This document shows positions 33,853-42,130 of a stretch of 54,411 nucleotides of DNA, in pieces. Source of the DNA: a bacterium (GTDB lineage: Bacteria > Bacteroidota > Bacteroidia > Bacteroidales > Bacteroidaceae). The notes below the pieces were generated by a model. It did no database searches, had not been told where the DNA came from, and worked only from the letters and a program-made list of their open reading frames with translations. The stretch spans positions 1-54,411 of the forward strand of contig SFXD01000002.1 in assembly GCA_004559785.1 (NCBI GenBank), in the 5' to 3' direction. The translations under genes and the position numbers were made by a program. How positions within the stretch are numbered: the first letter of the stretch is position 1; the number at the start of each line of letters is the position of its first letter.

Positions 33853-35240
33853 CGCACCCATACCGCAAAGGCATGAAAACCAAGAGGACGATGGCAGCAG
33901 CGACATTGCTGCTGACTATGGTATCAGGAACCGCCATGGCACAGCCCATGGTGGTTCCCGACGATAATACGAGACAGCTACGCGAGGAGTTCCGCAACCG
34001 GAAGTTCGGCATCTTCATCCATTGGGGCATCTACTCGATGATGGCAGACGGAGAATGGGTGATGTACAACAAGCGCATCAACCGAGACGAATACGCACAA
34101 CTGGCAGGAGGCTTCTGCCCATCCTGGTTTAGCGCAAGGGAATGGGCACAGATTTTCAAGGATGCCGGAGCACAGTACGTGACATTCACCACAAGGCATC
34201 ACGACGGATTCTCGATGTGGGACACCAAGGCAAGCGACTACAACGTGGCGGAGGCTACGCCATACGGCAAGGACATCCTGAAGTCGCTATCCGCCGCATG
34301 TGCCGAACACGGACTCAAGCTCCACCTGTATTACAGCCACATGGACTGGTACAGGACCGACTACCCTACCGGTTCGACAAGCAGCGACCTCCCACACGAC
34401 GAGTCGACCGCCAACTGGATGAGCTACTATACGTTCATGAACCAGCAACTGACAGAACTGCTCACCAACTACGGACCGATAGGAGCCATCTGGTTCGACG
34501 GCATGTGGGACCATGCCGAAGGCACGGGCTTCGACTGGCGACTGGACGAACAGTATGCACTCATCAAGAAGTTGCAGCCCAAGTGCCTCATAGGCAACAA
34601 CCACCACGGCTCGCCCATCGACGTGGAGGACATACAACTCTTTGAGCAGGATTTACCGGGGGACAACACCGCAGGCTTCTCGGGCAAGCAACAGGTGAGC
34701 AACCAGGTGCCGTTAGAGACGTGTATGACGATGAACAACTCGTGGGGATACAACATCACCGACACCAATTACAAGAGCGGCGACGAGGTGATAAGGAGAC
34801 TCGTGCAGGCGGCAGGGAGAAACGCCAACTTCCTTCTCAACGTAGGTCCCAGGCCCGACGGACAGCTGCCCCCGCAGGCCGTGAAGGTACTGGAGCACGT
34901 GGGCAAGTTCATGGATACGCATAGCCGTAGCATCTACAACACCCGGGGCGGCATAGTTCCGCCACAGGACTGGGGCGTGACCACTCAGGACGGCAAGACG
35001 CTATACCTGCACGTGCTCAACAAGGAGAAGGACGGACAGGTAGTGAACGAAGGCCTGCACAGAATAAACGGAGGTCCGCTCTCTTTCTTCGTTCCTCTCA
35101 AGGGGCACTCGCTGAGCAACCCCACCATACTGAACACAGACGAGAAACTGACCATACAGGCAGAAAACGGCGGCTACAGAATATTCCTGCCCAAGAGACC
35201 GAATTCCGTCGACCTCGTAATAAAGGCAAGGCTTGACTAA
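33849..35240 (+). CDS. Alpha-L-fucosidase, GH29
   Basis: Retaining glycosidase that releases fucose from glycans. The 463-residue protein has the GH29 hallmarks RNRKFGIFIHWG (50-60), TTRHHDGFSMW (114-124) and the nucleophile D217 in IWFDGMW. A signal peptide (MKTKRTMAAATLLLTMVSGTAMAQ) starts at internal Met 9; a start at 33873 is therefore possible, while the ATG at 33849 makes the ATGA overlap with the preceding gene. The protein is probably periplasmic. Its last codons form one arm of a perfect 12-base hairpin shared with the convergent amylase gene. Confidence 0.93.
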   Translation: MTHPYRKGMKTKRTMAAATLLLTMVSGTAMAQPMVVPDDNTRQLREEFRNRKFGIFIHWGIYSMMADGEWVMYNKRINRDEYAQLAGGFCPSWFSAREWAQIFKDAGAQYVTFTTRHHDGFSMWDTKASDYNVAEATPYGKDILKSLSAACAEHGLKLHLYYSHMDWYRTDYPTGSTSSDLPHDESTANWMSYYTFMNQQLTELLTNYGPIGAIWFDGMWDHAEGTGFDWRLDEQYALIKKLQPKCLIGNNHHGSPIDVEDIQLFEQDLPGDNTAGFSGKQQVSNQVPLETCMTMNNSWGYNITDTNYKSGDEVIRRLVQAAGRNANFLLNVGPRPDGQLPPQAVKVLEHVGKFMDTHSRSIYNTRGGIVPPQDWGVTTQDGKTLYLHVLNKEKDGQVVNEGLHRINGGPLSFFVPLKGHSLSNPTILNTDEKLTIQAENGGYRIFLPKRPNSVDLVIKARLD

Positions 35241-35252
35241 AAGCCTTGCCTT
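35223..35252. terminator. Bidirectional hairpin between fucosidase and amylase genes
   Basis: A perfect 12-pair stem AAGGCAAGGCTT / AAGCCTTGCCTT with a six-base loop. It includes the last codons and stop of the fucosidase gene and touches the stop codon of the convergent amylase gene. T-runs on either side are poor, so it may act as a barrier or RNA-stabilising stem. Confidence 0.6.
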
Positions 35253-36922
35253 CAACCCAAGATGCCGGGATAAACGTACTTCAGCACCATGCCTCCATAC
35301 GGAGGCAGGGTGACGGAGAGGGGAAGGCGTGCGTCAAGGTTCACCCTCAACTGCCGTCCCGTCAGCAGTTCAACCACCGGTGCATCCTTTACCATGCCTA
35401 CACCCCATGTGTCGAACAGGTGCTGTGGCATGTGTACGTTGACATGGGTTTCCTCGCCTGAGAAGTTGCATAGCACGATAGCCAGCGCGTCACCATGGTG
35501 GCGCGCAAAGGCGTACTGCCGCTGGAGGGAGGGACAGACATACATGAGGTCGAAGAACTCGCCTTCGCAGAAGAGGGGGTCACCCTCCCTGAGGGCAAGC
35601 ACCTTGGAATAGAACTCCCTAAGGGAGAGTTCCTCGTCGGTAAGCAGTCTGCCCGAGAACCTCCCGCCATCTCGCCATCGGCGTATAGTGTCCACCGTCC
35701 AATAGTCGAAGATGGTCGTACGTCCGTCACGTCCGCTGAATCCTTCTTGGTCCATGCCCCTCTCGCCCAGTTCCTGTCCGAAGTATACCATCATGGGATT
35801 AGGATACATGAGTGCACTTGCCAAGAGCGGTGCCCTCCCCTTGGACGGGTCGGCGGCGAAGAAGTCGGAGGCAAGTCTCTGCTCGTCGTGATTCTCAAGG
35901 AAGCAGAGCATGTGCGAGCGGATGTCGTCCACCGCCTGCCAGGCATGGGTGATGGCATGTGCCGAGGCGTGTCCCTGCACGACGGCCTTGAGTGTATCGT
36001 ATAGACCTACCTTGTCGTAGAGGTAGTCGAAGTGCCCCTCGTAGATGTAGCTGCGGTATCGGCTGGGGTCGTACACCTCTGCTATGAAGAGGATGCCTGG
36101 GTATGCCCTCTTGACCTGTGGTATCACCCATTGCCAGAACTCCACGGGCACCATCTCCGCCATGTCGCAACGGAAGCCGTCGATGCCCTTAGACGACCAG
36201 AAGAGCAGTATCTGCAGCATCTTGACCCACGTGTCCGGGACGGGGGTGAAGCATCTGCGCCTACCGGCTTGGACATCTATGCCGTAGTTCAGCTTTACCG
36301 TCTCGTACCAATCGTTGCGCTCGGGCCATGGGTTGAAGACGTCGTTGCCCGTTGCCTTTGCGGGGAACTCGGTATATGTGCTGCCAGCTACGACATGGTC
36401 GAGGTGCAGGGGCTCGCCGGGTATGTAGTAGAAATTGTTTGCCGTAGAGAAGGACATGCCCGTGTCGTCGTCCTGCCCAAGATCCCTTACGCCCTCAGGC
36501 ATTGCATCCGAATGATACTGGCGCGAGACATGGTTCGGGACGAAATCGATAATGACACCGAGTCCTGCCTCGTGGGTGCGTTTCACTAAAGACTCGAACT
36601 CGCGCATCCTCCTGCTCACGTTGACGGCAAGGTCTGGGTCGACGTCGTAGTAGTCCTTGATGGCGTACGGGCTTCCTGCCCTACCCTTCACCACGTCTGG
36701 GTGGTCGGGGCGTATGCCAAATTTTGAGTAGTCGGCCTGGGTGGCATGCTCGATGATTCCGGTATACCAGACATGGGTACAGCCAAGGCTGCATATCTCA
36801 TGCAGTGCCTTGGCTGTGAAGTCGTTCATCTTGCCGCAACCGTTCTGACTTGCAGTTCCGTTGATTACGCACGAACTGCTGTCTGCCCCGAACAGTCGGG
36901 TAAAGACCTGATATATAGTCAT
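35252..36922 (-). CDS. Alpha-amylase family glycoside hydrolase, GH13
   Basis: A 556-residue GH13 enzyme acting on alpha-1,4/1,6 glucans or small maltooligosaccharides. The four conserved regions appear in order: VIIDFVPNHV, IDGFRCDMAEM (nucleophile Asp), LFIAEVYD (acid/base Glu) and FLENHDEQR (transition-state Asp). There is no signal peptide at the start MTIYQVFTRLFG, so it is probably cytoplasmic. The ATG at 36922 overlaps the fabD stop by ATGA; a longer upstream reading is not supported. Exact substrate is unknown. Confidence 0.9.
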   Translation of the reverse strand: MTIYQVFTRLFGADSSSCVINGTASQNGCGKMNDFTAKALHEICSLGCTHVWYTGIIEHATQADYSKFGIRPDHPDVVKGRAGSPYAIKDYYDVDPDLAVNVSRRMREFESLVKRTHEAGLGVIIDFVPNHVSRQYHSDAMPEGVRDLGQDDDTGMSFSTANNFYYIPGEPLHLDHVVAGSTYTEFPAKATGNDVFNPWPERNDWYETVKLNYGIDVQAGRRRCFTPVPDTWVKMLQILLFWSSKGIDGFRCDMAEMVPVEFWQWVIPQVKRAYPGILFIAEVYDPSRYRSYIYEGHFDYLYDKVGLYDTLKAVVQGHASAHAITHAWQAVDDIRSHMLCFLENHDEQRLASDFFAADPSKGRAPLLASALMYPNPMMVYFGQELGERGMDQEGFSGRDGRTTIFDYWTVDTIRRWRDGGRFSGRLLTDEELSLREFYSKVLALREGDPLFCEGEFFDLMYVCPSLQRQYAFARHHGDALAIVLCNFSGEETHVNVHMPQHLFDTWGVGMVKDAPVVELLTGRQLRVNLDARLPLSVTLPPYGGMVLKYVYPGILG

Positions 36923-37818
36923 GCGATGCCTGTTATGGTGACGTCCTCGCGCCCCTTGGCTATCTTCGATACCATACCCTGCAATGCCTTGCCAGGACCG
37001 CACTCCACAAACTCGGTGGCACCTGCCTCAAGCATGTTGGCTACCTCCTTAGTCCAGAATACGCTGGCAGTGAGCTGTGCCATGAGGTTTGCCTTTATCT
37101 CGGCTGCATCAGTATGTGCCTTGCCGTCTACGTTCTGGTAAATGGGGCAACGTGGCGCATGGAACTCCGTCTTCTCAATAGCCGACTGCAACTCGTCCTT
37201 GGCAGGCTGCATGAGGGGGCTGTGGAACGCACCTCCTACAGGCAATACCAGCGCACGCTTGGCACCCGCTTCCTTCAGTTTCTCGCACGCAATGTTTACG
37301 GCCTCTACGTCTCCGCTTATAACCAGCTGTCCGGGACAGTTGTAGTTGGCCGGCACTACCGTGCCCTTGCCCATGGCGCTTACCTCAGAACAAATCTTCT
37401 CTATAACCTCGTCAGTCAAGTTGATTACGGCCGCCATAGTGCCCGGAGCCTTGTCGCAGGCAGCCTGCATGGCCATGGCACGGGCATATACGAGGCGCAA
37501 TCCATCCTCGAAGCCAAGTACTCCGGCTGCAACCAATGCACTGAACTCTCCAAGGCTATGTCCGCCGACCATGTCGGGACGGAACTCGTCGCCCATGCAT
37601 ATAGCCCTGATTACGCTATGGAGGAATACGGCTGGCTGGGTAACCTTTGTCTGCTTCAACTCGTCGGCAGTGCCTTCGAACATGATGTCCGTGATGCGGA
37701 AACCAAGGATGTCGTTTGCCTTTTCAAACAGTTCCCTTGCGGTCTCGTTGTTCTCGTAAAGATCCTTGCCCATACCTGTGTACTGGGCTCCCTGACCAGG
37801 AAAAACAAATGCTTTCAT
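36919..37818 (-). CDS. fabD: Malonyl-CoA:ACP transacylase
   Basis: Loads malonyl groups on acyl carrier protein for fatty acid synthesis. The 299-residue protein has the N-terminal FPGQGAQYTGMG, the catalytic Ser in GGHSLGEFSAL (near 92) and the catalytic His in GGAFHSPLM (near 200). Its promoter at 37949-37979 is one of the best consensus matches in the window. Oddly it is separate from other fab genes and is coupled to an amylase gene through ATGA. Confidence 0.96.
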   Translation of the reverse strand: MKAFVFPGQGAQYTGMGKDLYENNETARELFEKANDILGFRITDIMFEGTADELKQTKVTQPAVFLHSVIRAICMGDEFRPDMVGGHSLGEFSALVAAGVLGFEDGLRLVYARAMAMQAACDKAPGTMAAVINLTDEVIEKICSEVSAMGKGTVVPANYNCPGQLVISGDVEAVNIACEKLKEAGAKRALVLPVGGAFHSPLMQPAKDELQSAIEKTEFHAPRCPIYQNVDGKAHTDAAEIKANLMAQLTASVFWTKEVANMLEAGATEFVECGPGKALQGMVSKIAKGREDVTITGIA

Positions 37819-37948
37819 AACAAAATCAAAAAATAAATGTCTTCTTGTTCAAAATTCAATTATATTATCTCTGACGTTGGAACAAATCACCAAACGTCCT
37901 GTCTTCCGGCCTACGGCCTACATGCCTTCGCCCTTCCGATTGTGCGTG

Positions 37949-37979
37949 CAAAGTTACGACATTTTCCAAAACTGGCAAA
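37949..37979 (-). promoter_or_regulatory. fabD promoter
   Basis: TTTG (37979-37976), 19 bases, TAACTTTG (37956-37949) on the minus strand, about 130 bases before fabD. The leader includes a GGCCTACGGCCTA-like direct repeat near 37905. Confidence 0.75.
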
Positions 37980-38028
37980 GCCATGCCATATATTTTGGGT
38001 ACATAGTTGCATTCGTAGCAGGGAAATG

Positions 38029-40353
38029 TCAGTCCTGGTCGCTCAGGGAGTATGGCTTCTTGCCTCCACGGTAGCACCGCTTGTCAGGCTTGGACGTCAT
38101 CACGAACTCCAGTTCGCCTCCGTCGAGGATGTCCGAATGGGTGATATAGGAGTTGCGGTACGGCTTGCCGTTGAGACGGATTTCCTTGATGTACCTGTTG
38201 GCATCGCTCACTCCCTCAGCCCTTATGGTAAAGGTCTTGCCGCCTGGCAAGGTAAGTACGCACAGGGGCAGGTAGGGTGCGCCAATGACATACTGGTCCG
38301 TACCCGGACAGACGGGATAGAATCCCATTGCCGAGAAGATGTACCATGCCGACATCTGCCCACAATCGTCGTTGCCGTGAAGACCGTCGATGTTGTTGAC
38401 GTACATGCGGTTCATGATTTCGCGCAGCCAATACTGGGACTTCCATGGCTGGGATGTCCATGCATAGAGGTATGGCACGTGGTGGCTTGGCTCGTTGCCG
38501 TGTACGTACCCGCCCAGCAGGCATTCCTCCTCTATGTCCTCGTTATCCTCGTAGTATTTCTTGTCGAGCGGATGTTCGAAGAGGTCGTCGAGGGCTCGTA
38601 TGAACCTTGCCTCTCCTCCGAAGCATCCTATCATGCCGCGCACGTCGTGGGGCACGTGGAACGAATAGTTGACGCTGTTGCCCTCGATGAAGCCCTCGCC
38701 GTAGGTCTGCAATGGCGAGAAGTCCTTCTTCCATGTTCCGTCCTTGTATCGCGGGCATGCCAGCCCAAGGTCTGGATGGAACACGTTGCGGTAGTTGAGA
38801 GCCCTTCGTCGGTAGGTCTCTGCCATGGAGAAGTCCCCTGCGTCGAGAGCCGCCTGGCAGATGGCCCAATCGTCGTAGGCATATTCCAGTGTGTTGCTTG
38901 CGCTGGTGCCACAACGGTCGTAGGGAACGTAGCCATACTGCATGTAGTCTTCGAGCCCCTCCATCCATCGTGACTCGGATGTGGCCTTCATGGCACTAAG
39001 CATGGAAGCCTTGTCGGGAAAGCCAATCTTCCTTGCCACGTCCGAGAGGACCGAGACGGCATGGTAGCCGCTCATGCACCATCCCTCGTTTGCCATCAGG
39101 TACCATACGGGCAAGACACCGAGGGCACTTTGCTGTTGGATGGCAACCATGCTGCGTGCCATGTCGAGACCCTGCTGCGGCTTTATTAGGTTGAGCAAGG
39201 GATGCTCTGCCCTGTATGTGTCCCACAAGGAGAACACCGTATAGTTGGTGAACCCGTCCGCCTGATGTATTTCCATGTCGTTGCCCCTGTACCTGCCGTC
39301 CACGTCCATGTAGACCGAAGGGTTTATCATAGTGTGGTATAGCGAGGTGTAGAAGAGAGTCTTCTGGTCGTCCGTTCCCTCGATGCGGAACTGCGAGAGT
39401 TCCTTCTCCCACGTCAGGGCAGCCTCTTGCCTCAACTGGTCGAAATCCTTGTCCCCAGCCTCCTGCCTCAGGTTGGCCACGGCTCCCGCCATGCTGACAG
39501 GAGAGAGGGCAACCTTAACGGTAAGCTGCCTTGATGCCGGAAGGCTGAACTTAAAGTAGCCCACCATCTCACGCCCTGCCATGTCGGGGAAGTTGTGGTG
39601 GATGTCCATCTTGCGCCAGAACCCGTTATACTTCATCTTCTGTCTGTCGGTATATCCATATTCGGAGACAGGCTCGGAGAGGGAGATTGCAAAATAGGTA
39701 TAGTTCTGCCTTGCCCATCCGTTGGTGATGCGATAGCCTGTCAGCAGCGTATCGTTCTCCACGCGGAGGTATGTCCAGAGTGTCTTGCCCTCGTAGTTGT
39801 ATATGCCGCTGCCCAGATCGAGGACGAACTGACCCTGTGCGTCTGGGAATGTATAACGATGTACCCCTACCCTTTGTGTCGAGGTCAGTTGTGCCTTGAT
39901 GCCGTAGTCGGAAAGCGTCACCTCGTAGTATCCGGCCTTGCTTGTCTCAGTATCGTGGGAAAAGCGCGACCTATAGCCGCCTTCCGGATTCTGTGACGTG
40001 CCTGGATTGGTGAGCACCTTGCCCGTAGTGGGCATGATAAGTATGTCGCCAAGATCGGAATGCCCTGTGCCGCTAAGGTGAGTATGGCTGAAACCCACGA
40101 TGGTATTGTCCTTGTGCTGGTAGCCGGCGCAATACTCGTAGACACGTTTCTGGTACTTGCCGTCCACGTTGTGTGGTATGGTGTCAGTCTCGGGACTGAG
40201 CTGCACCAGCCCAAACGGGACGCACGCCCCTGGGAAGGTATGTCCCATACCGTTGGTGCCGATGATAGGGTTTACGTACTCAAGTAGTGATTGGGCGGAC
40301 ATCATTCCTGAAATGCCGAGGAGCGATGCCAAGGATAAGATGCGGATATTCAT
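38029..40353 (-). CDS. GH92 family glycosidase, probable exo-alpha-mannosidase
   Basis: A 774-residue exported enzyme. GH92 members are calcium-dependent inverting exo-alpha-mannosidases that trim N-glycans or yeast mannan, and Bacteroidetes carry many. There is a signal peptide (MNIRILSLASLLGISGMMSAQS), the N-terminal VNPIIGTNGMGHTFPGACVPFG typical of the family, SHTHLSGTGHSDLGD and the catalytic-region signature LHGNDDCGQMSAWYIFSAMGFYPV. It has no type IX C-terminal domain. There is no SusC/SusD pair nearby, so it is not in a standard polysaccharide locus. Confidence 0.93.
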   Translation of the reverse strand: MNIRILSLASLLGISGMMSAQSLLEYVNPIIGTNGMGHTFPGACVPFGLVQLSPETDTIPHNVDGKYQKRVYEYCAGYQHKDNTIVGFSHTHLSGTGHSDLGDILIMPTTGKVLTNPGTSQNPEGGYRSRFSHDTETSKAGYYEVTLSDYGIKAQLTSTQRVGVHRYTFPDAQGQFVLDLGSGIYNYEGKTLWTYLRVENDTLLTGYRITNGWARQNYTYFAISLSEPVSEYGYTDRQKMKYNGFWRKMDIHHNFPDMAGREMVGYFKFSLPASRQLTVKVALSPVSMAGAVANLRQEAGDKDFDQLRQEAALTWEKELSQFRIEGTDDQKTLFYTSLYHTMINPSVYMDVDGRYRGNDMEIHQADGFTNYTVFSLWDTYRAEHPLLNLIKPQQGLDMARSMVAIQQQSALGVLPVWYLMANEGWCMSGYHAVSVLSDVARKIGFPDKASMLSAMKATSESRWMEGLEDYMQYGYVPYDRCGTSASNTLEYAYDDWAICQAALDAGDFSMAETYRRRALNYRNVFHPDLGLACPRYKDGTWKKDFSPLQTYGEGFIEGNSVNYSFHVPHDVRGMIGCFGGEARFIRALDDLFEHPLDKKYYEDNEDIEEECLLGGYVHGNEPSHHVPYLYAWTSQPWKSQYWLREIMNRMYVNNIDGLHGNDDCGQMSAWYIFSAMGFYPVCPGTDQYVIGAPYLPLCVLTLPGGKTFTIRAEGVSDANRYIKEIRLNGKPYRNSYITHSDILDGGELEFVMTSKPDKRCYRGGKKPYSLSDQD

Positions 40354-40454
40354 GATAGACGTATTCTTTACGTGAACGTATTATATATTATGTATGGCTT
40401 GAAGACTTGGTGAAACGCTAAAATGGGAAGAGGAAGCGGGAAAGAGAAAGTAGA

Positions 40455-40498
40455 AGCGACAAAAACCGAAGAATGATGCTATCACGGTCTTTGTCGCT
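40455..40498 (-). terminator. Terminator of the HU-like gene
   Basis: On the minus strand a 14-pair stem with one G-U pair (40498-40485 with 40468-40455) starts about 30 bases after the HU stop, followed by a T/C-rich stretch. It separates HU from the GH92 gene. Confidence 0.7.
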
Positions 40499-40526
40499 CC
40501 CTATATATTCAATTACCAATTCTGTA

Positions 40527-40808
40527 TCATTTTGCGTTGGCAACGCTCTCCATGAAGTCCTTGCATGGCTTGAAGTATGGGATGTCGTGTGCCTTTATTA
40601 CCATCGTGGTATTCTTGGAAATGTTGCGTGCAGTCTTCTGCGCACGATGCTTAAGAGTCCAAGTTCCCCAGCCACGGATATATACATTCTCCTTGTTGAC
40701 AAGGGACTCCATAAGGGTGTTGATGGTACCCTCGATACATGCCAATACTGTTGGCTGGTCTATACCTGTCTTCTCTGCGACAATCTTTACCAATTCTATT
40801 TTTGTCAT
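40527..40808 (-). CDS. HU-family DNA-binding protein
   Basis: A 93-residue nucleoid-type protein, cytoplasmic, that would bend or wrap DNA. It starts with MTKIELVKIVAEKTGI, the HU helix pair, and continues to VYIRGWGTWTLKHRAQKTARN. The typical FG-motif GFG is replaced by GWG, and the beta-arm has NISKNTTMVI where HU usually has NPRTG. These differences put it in a divergent HU branch common in Bacteroidetes. It is monocistronic with a consensus promoter and a strong terminator. Confidence 0.92.
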   Translation of the reverse strand: MTKIELVKIVAEKTGIDQPTVLACIEGTINTLMESLVNKENVYIRGWGTWTLKHRAQKTARNISKNTTMVIKAHDIPYFKPCKDFMESVANAK

Positions 40809-40889
40809 GTCTATGTATAATTTTGTTAATCAATAGTTTTTGTTACTTGCTTTGTTGCCATCCCAAGCTTCCCTTTTCGAAAGCGAATG

Positions 40890-40920
40890 CAAAGATACGT
40901 AAAGTATTTGCCTTTTCAAA
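40890..40920 (-). promoter_or_regulatory. Promoter of the HU-like gene
   Basis: TTTG (40920-40917), 19 bases, TATCTTTG (40897-40890) on the minus strand, with a leader of about 75 bases. Confidence 0.7.
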
Positions 40921-41019
40921 ATCCATTAGGACAAATTTTCATTTCTAATTGTATTTTCGTACCATAGATATTGGATATTGATGAAGAACGTACGAGAAAT
41001 CGGTGGGAGTATCTCCGCA

Positions 41020-42129
41020 TCACAGCCTCTCGTATCCCCATTCGTCGAGGACTTCGCCCCAATACTCGTTTACGAGCTGTACGGTACGTGGGTCGTACTG
41101 GTACTTGTTCTTCTTATACCCCCTCTTGCCAGCAATGTACTTCTCGATGTCAGCCCTTGCGTCTTCCCAACCAGGGATGTCCAGCTTCTCGTATATGTCC
41201 TTGACGATGTAGAGTGCATCGTGCTCGATGTCCTCAAATTTTACCTCATAGATGTTCGATTCCGGCACGAACTTCTTTTGTTCCTTGTAGGCATGGTACA
41301 TCTCCATGTATACGTGGAGGATGTTGCTCTCCAGTTCCTCGTCGGAAATCTCGTGCAACTGGAGGGGCTTGATGGTATTGCGGAAGAAGTTGCGCGTACT
41401 CTCGAATACCGTATACGGGTTGCGCATAAGGAATACATACTTGGCGTTGGGGAACAGTTCGCTCAAGGCCTTTATCCTCGACGTGTGGGGTGGGTTCTTG
41501 CTCAGGTACTGCGTACCGCCCGTATTCCATAGGCTAATCTTTACGAGTTGCTCGAAGCAGGACTTGAACTCGGAGAGTTCCTCGGAAGAGATGTCCTTGA
41601 AGGTAAGGTATCTGTCGCAATACTCGCGCATTCGCCTGGGGAAGAACCAGAAGTTGTAGTAGTTGTACGGACATGCGTTGTTGACGGCAAACTCCTCCTC
41701 CTGTGGCAAGTCGGCAGCCAGTTCCATGTTGTCGGTAGGTCTCTTGTCCGGCATCAGGAAACTCATGACAGGTTTGAAGAATCCCTGCAGGGCCATCACG
41801 TAATGTGGGAAGACCGTCTGGTAAGTGGTGGTGAACCCGAAGTGTGAGTCCTGCGCAAAAATGTTGTGCACGTAGGTAGTGCCGCTTCGCCAATGTCCCA
41901 GTATGAACAAGGGGTCATGCTCCAAAGGCTTGTCCTTGAGTAGTTTCGCATACTTGCGCTCCTGCAAGGGGACGAAGATGCTGAGCAAGCGGCAGACACC
42001 CTTAGTAAGGTAATACTTCGTCTTCTTGCCCTTTGCCACATACTGCCCCTGGGTAGTACGCTTGAAGGTATCCCAGTCTGCCCCTACGAGGGTGTTGACT
42101 GGCAGTTTGCTAAATTCCAGTAATCCCAT
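41020..42129 (-). CDS. PAPS-dependent sulfotransferase
   Basis: A 369-residue sulfotransferase that would move a sulfo group from PAPS to a hydroxyl or similar acceptor. The 5'-phosphosulfate loop is FILGHWRSGTTYVHN (RSGTT at 81-85), the 3'-phosphate-binding pair is R236 and S244 in LMRNPYTVFES, and KNPPHTSRI at 211 provides the acceptor-side motif. No signal peptide, so cytoplasmic. It follows cysN by one base, the last gene after the PAPS-forming genes. A similarly placed enzyme in Bacteroides thetaiotaomicron (BT_0416) is reported to sulfate sterols such as cholesterol; the acceptor here is unproven. Confidence 0.88.
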   Translation of the reverse strand: MGLLEFSKLPVNTLVGADWDTFKRTTQGQYVAKGKKTKYYLTKGVCRLLSIFVPLQERKYAKLLKDKPLEHDPLFILGHWRSGTTYVHNIFAQDSHFGFTTTYQTVFPHYVMALQGFFKPVMSFLMPDKRPTDNMELAADLPQEEEFAVNNACPYNYYNFWFFPRRMREYCDRYLTFKDISSEELSEFKSCFEQLVKISLWNTGGTQYLSKNPPHTSRIKALSELFPNAKYVFLMRNPYTVFESTRNFFRNTIKPLQLHEISDEELESNILHVYMEMYHAYKEQKKFVPESNIYEVKFEDIEHDALYIVKDIYEKLDIPGWEDARADIEKYIAGKRGYKKNKYQYDPRTVQLVNEYWGEVLDEWGYERL

Positions 42130-42130
42130 C

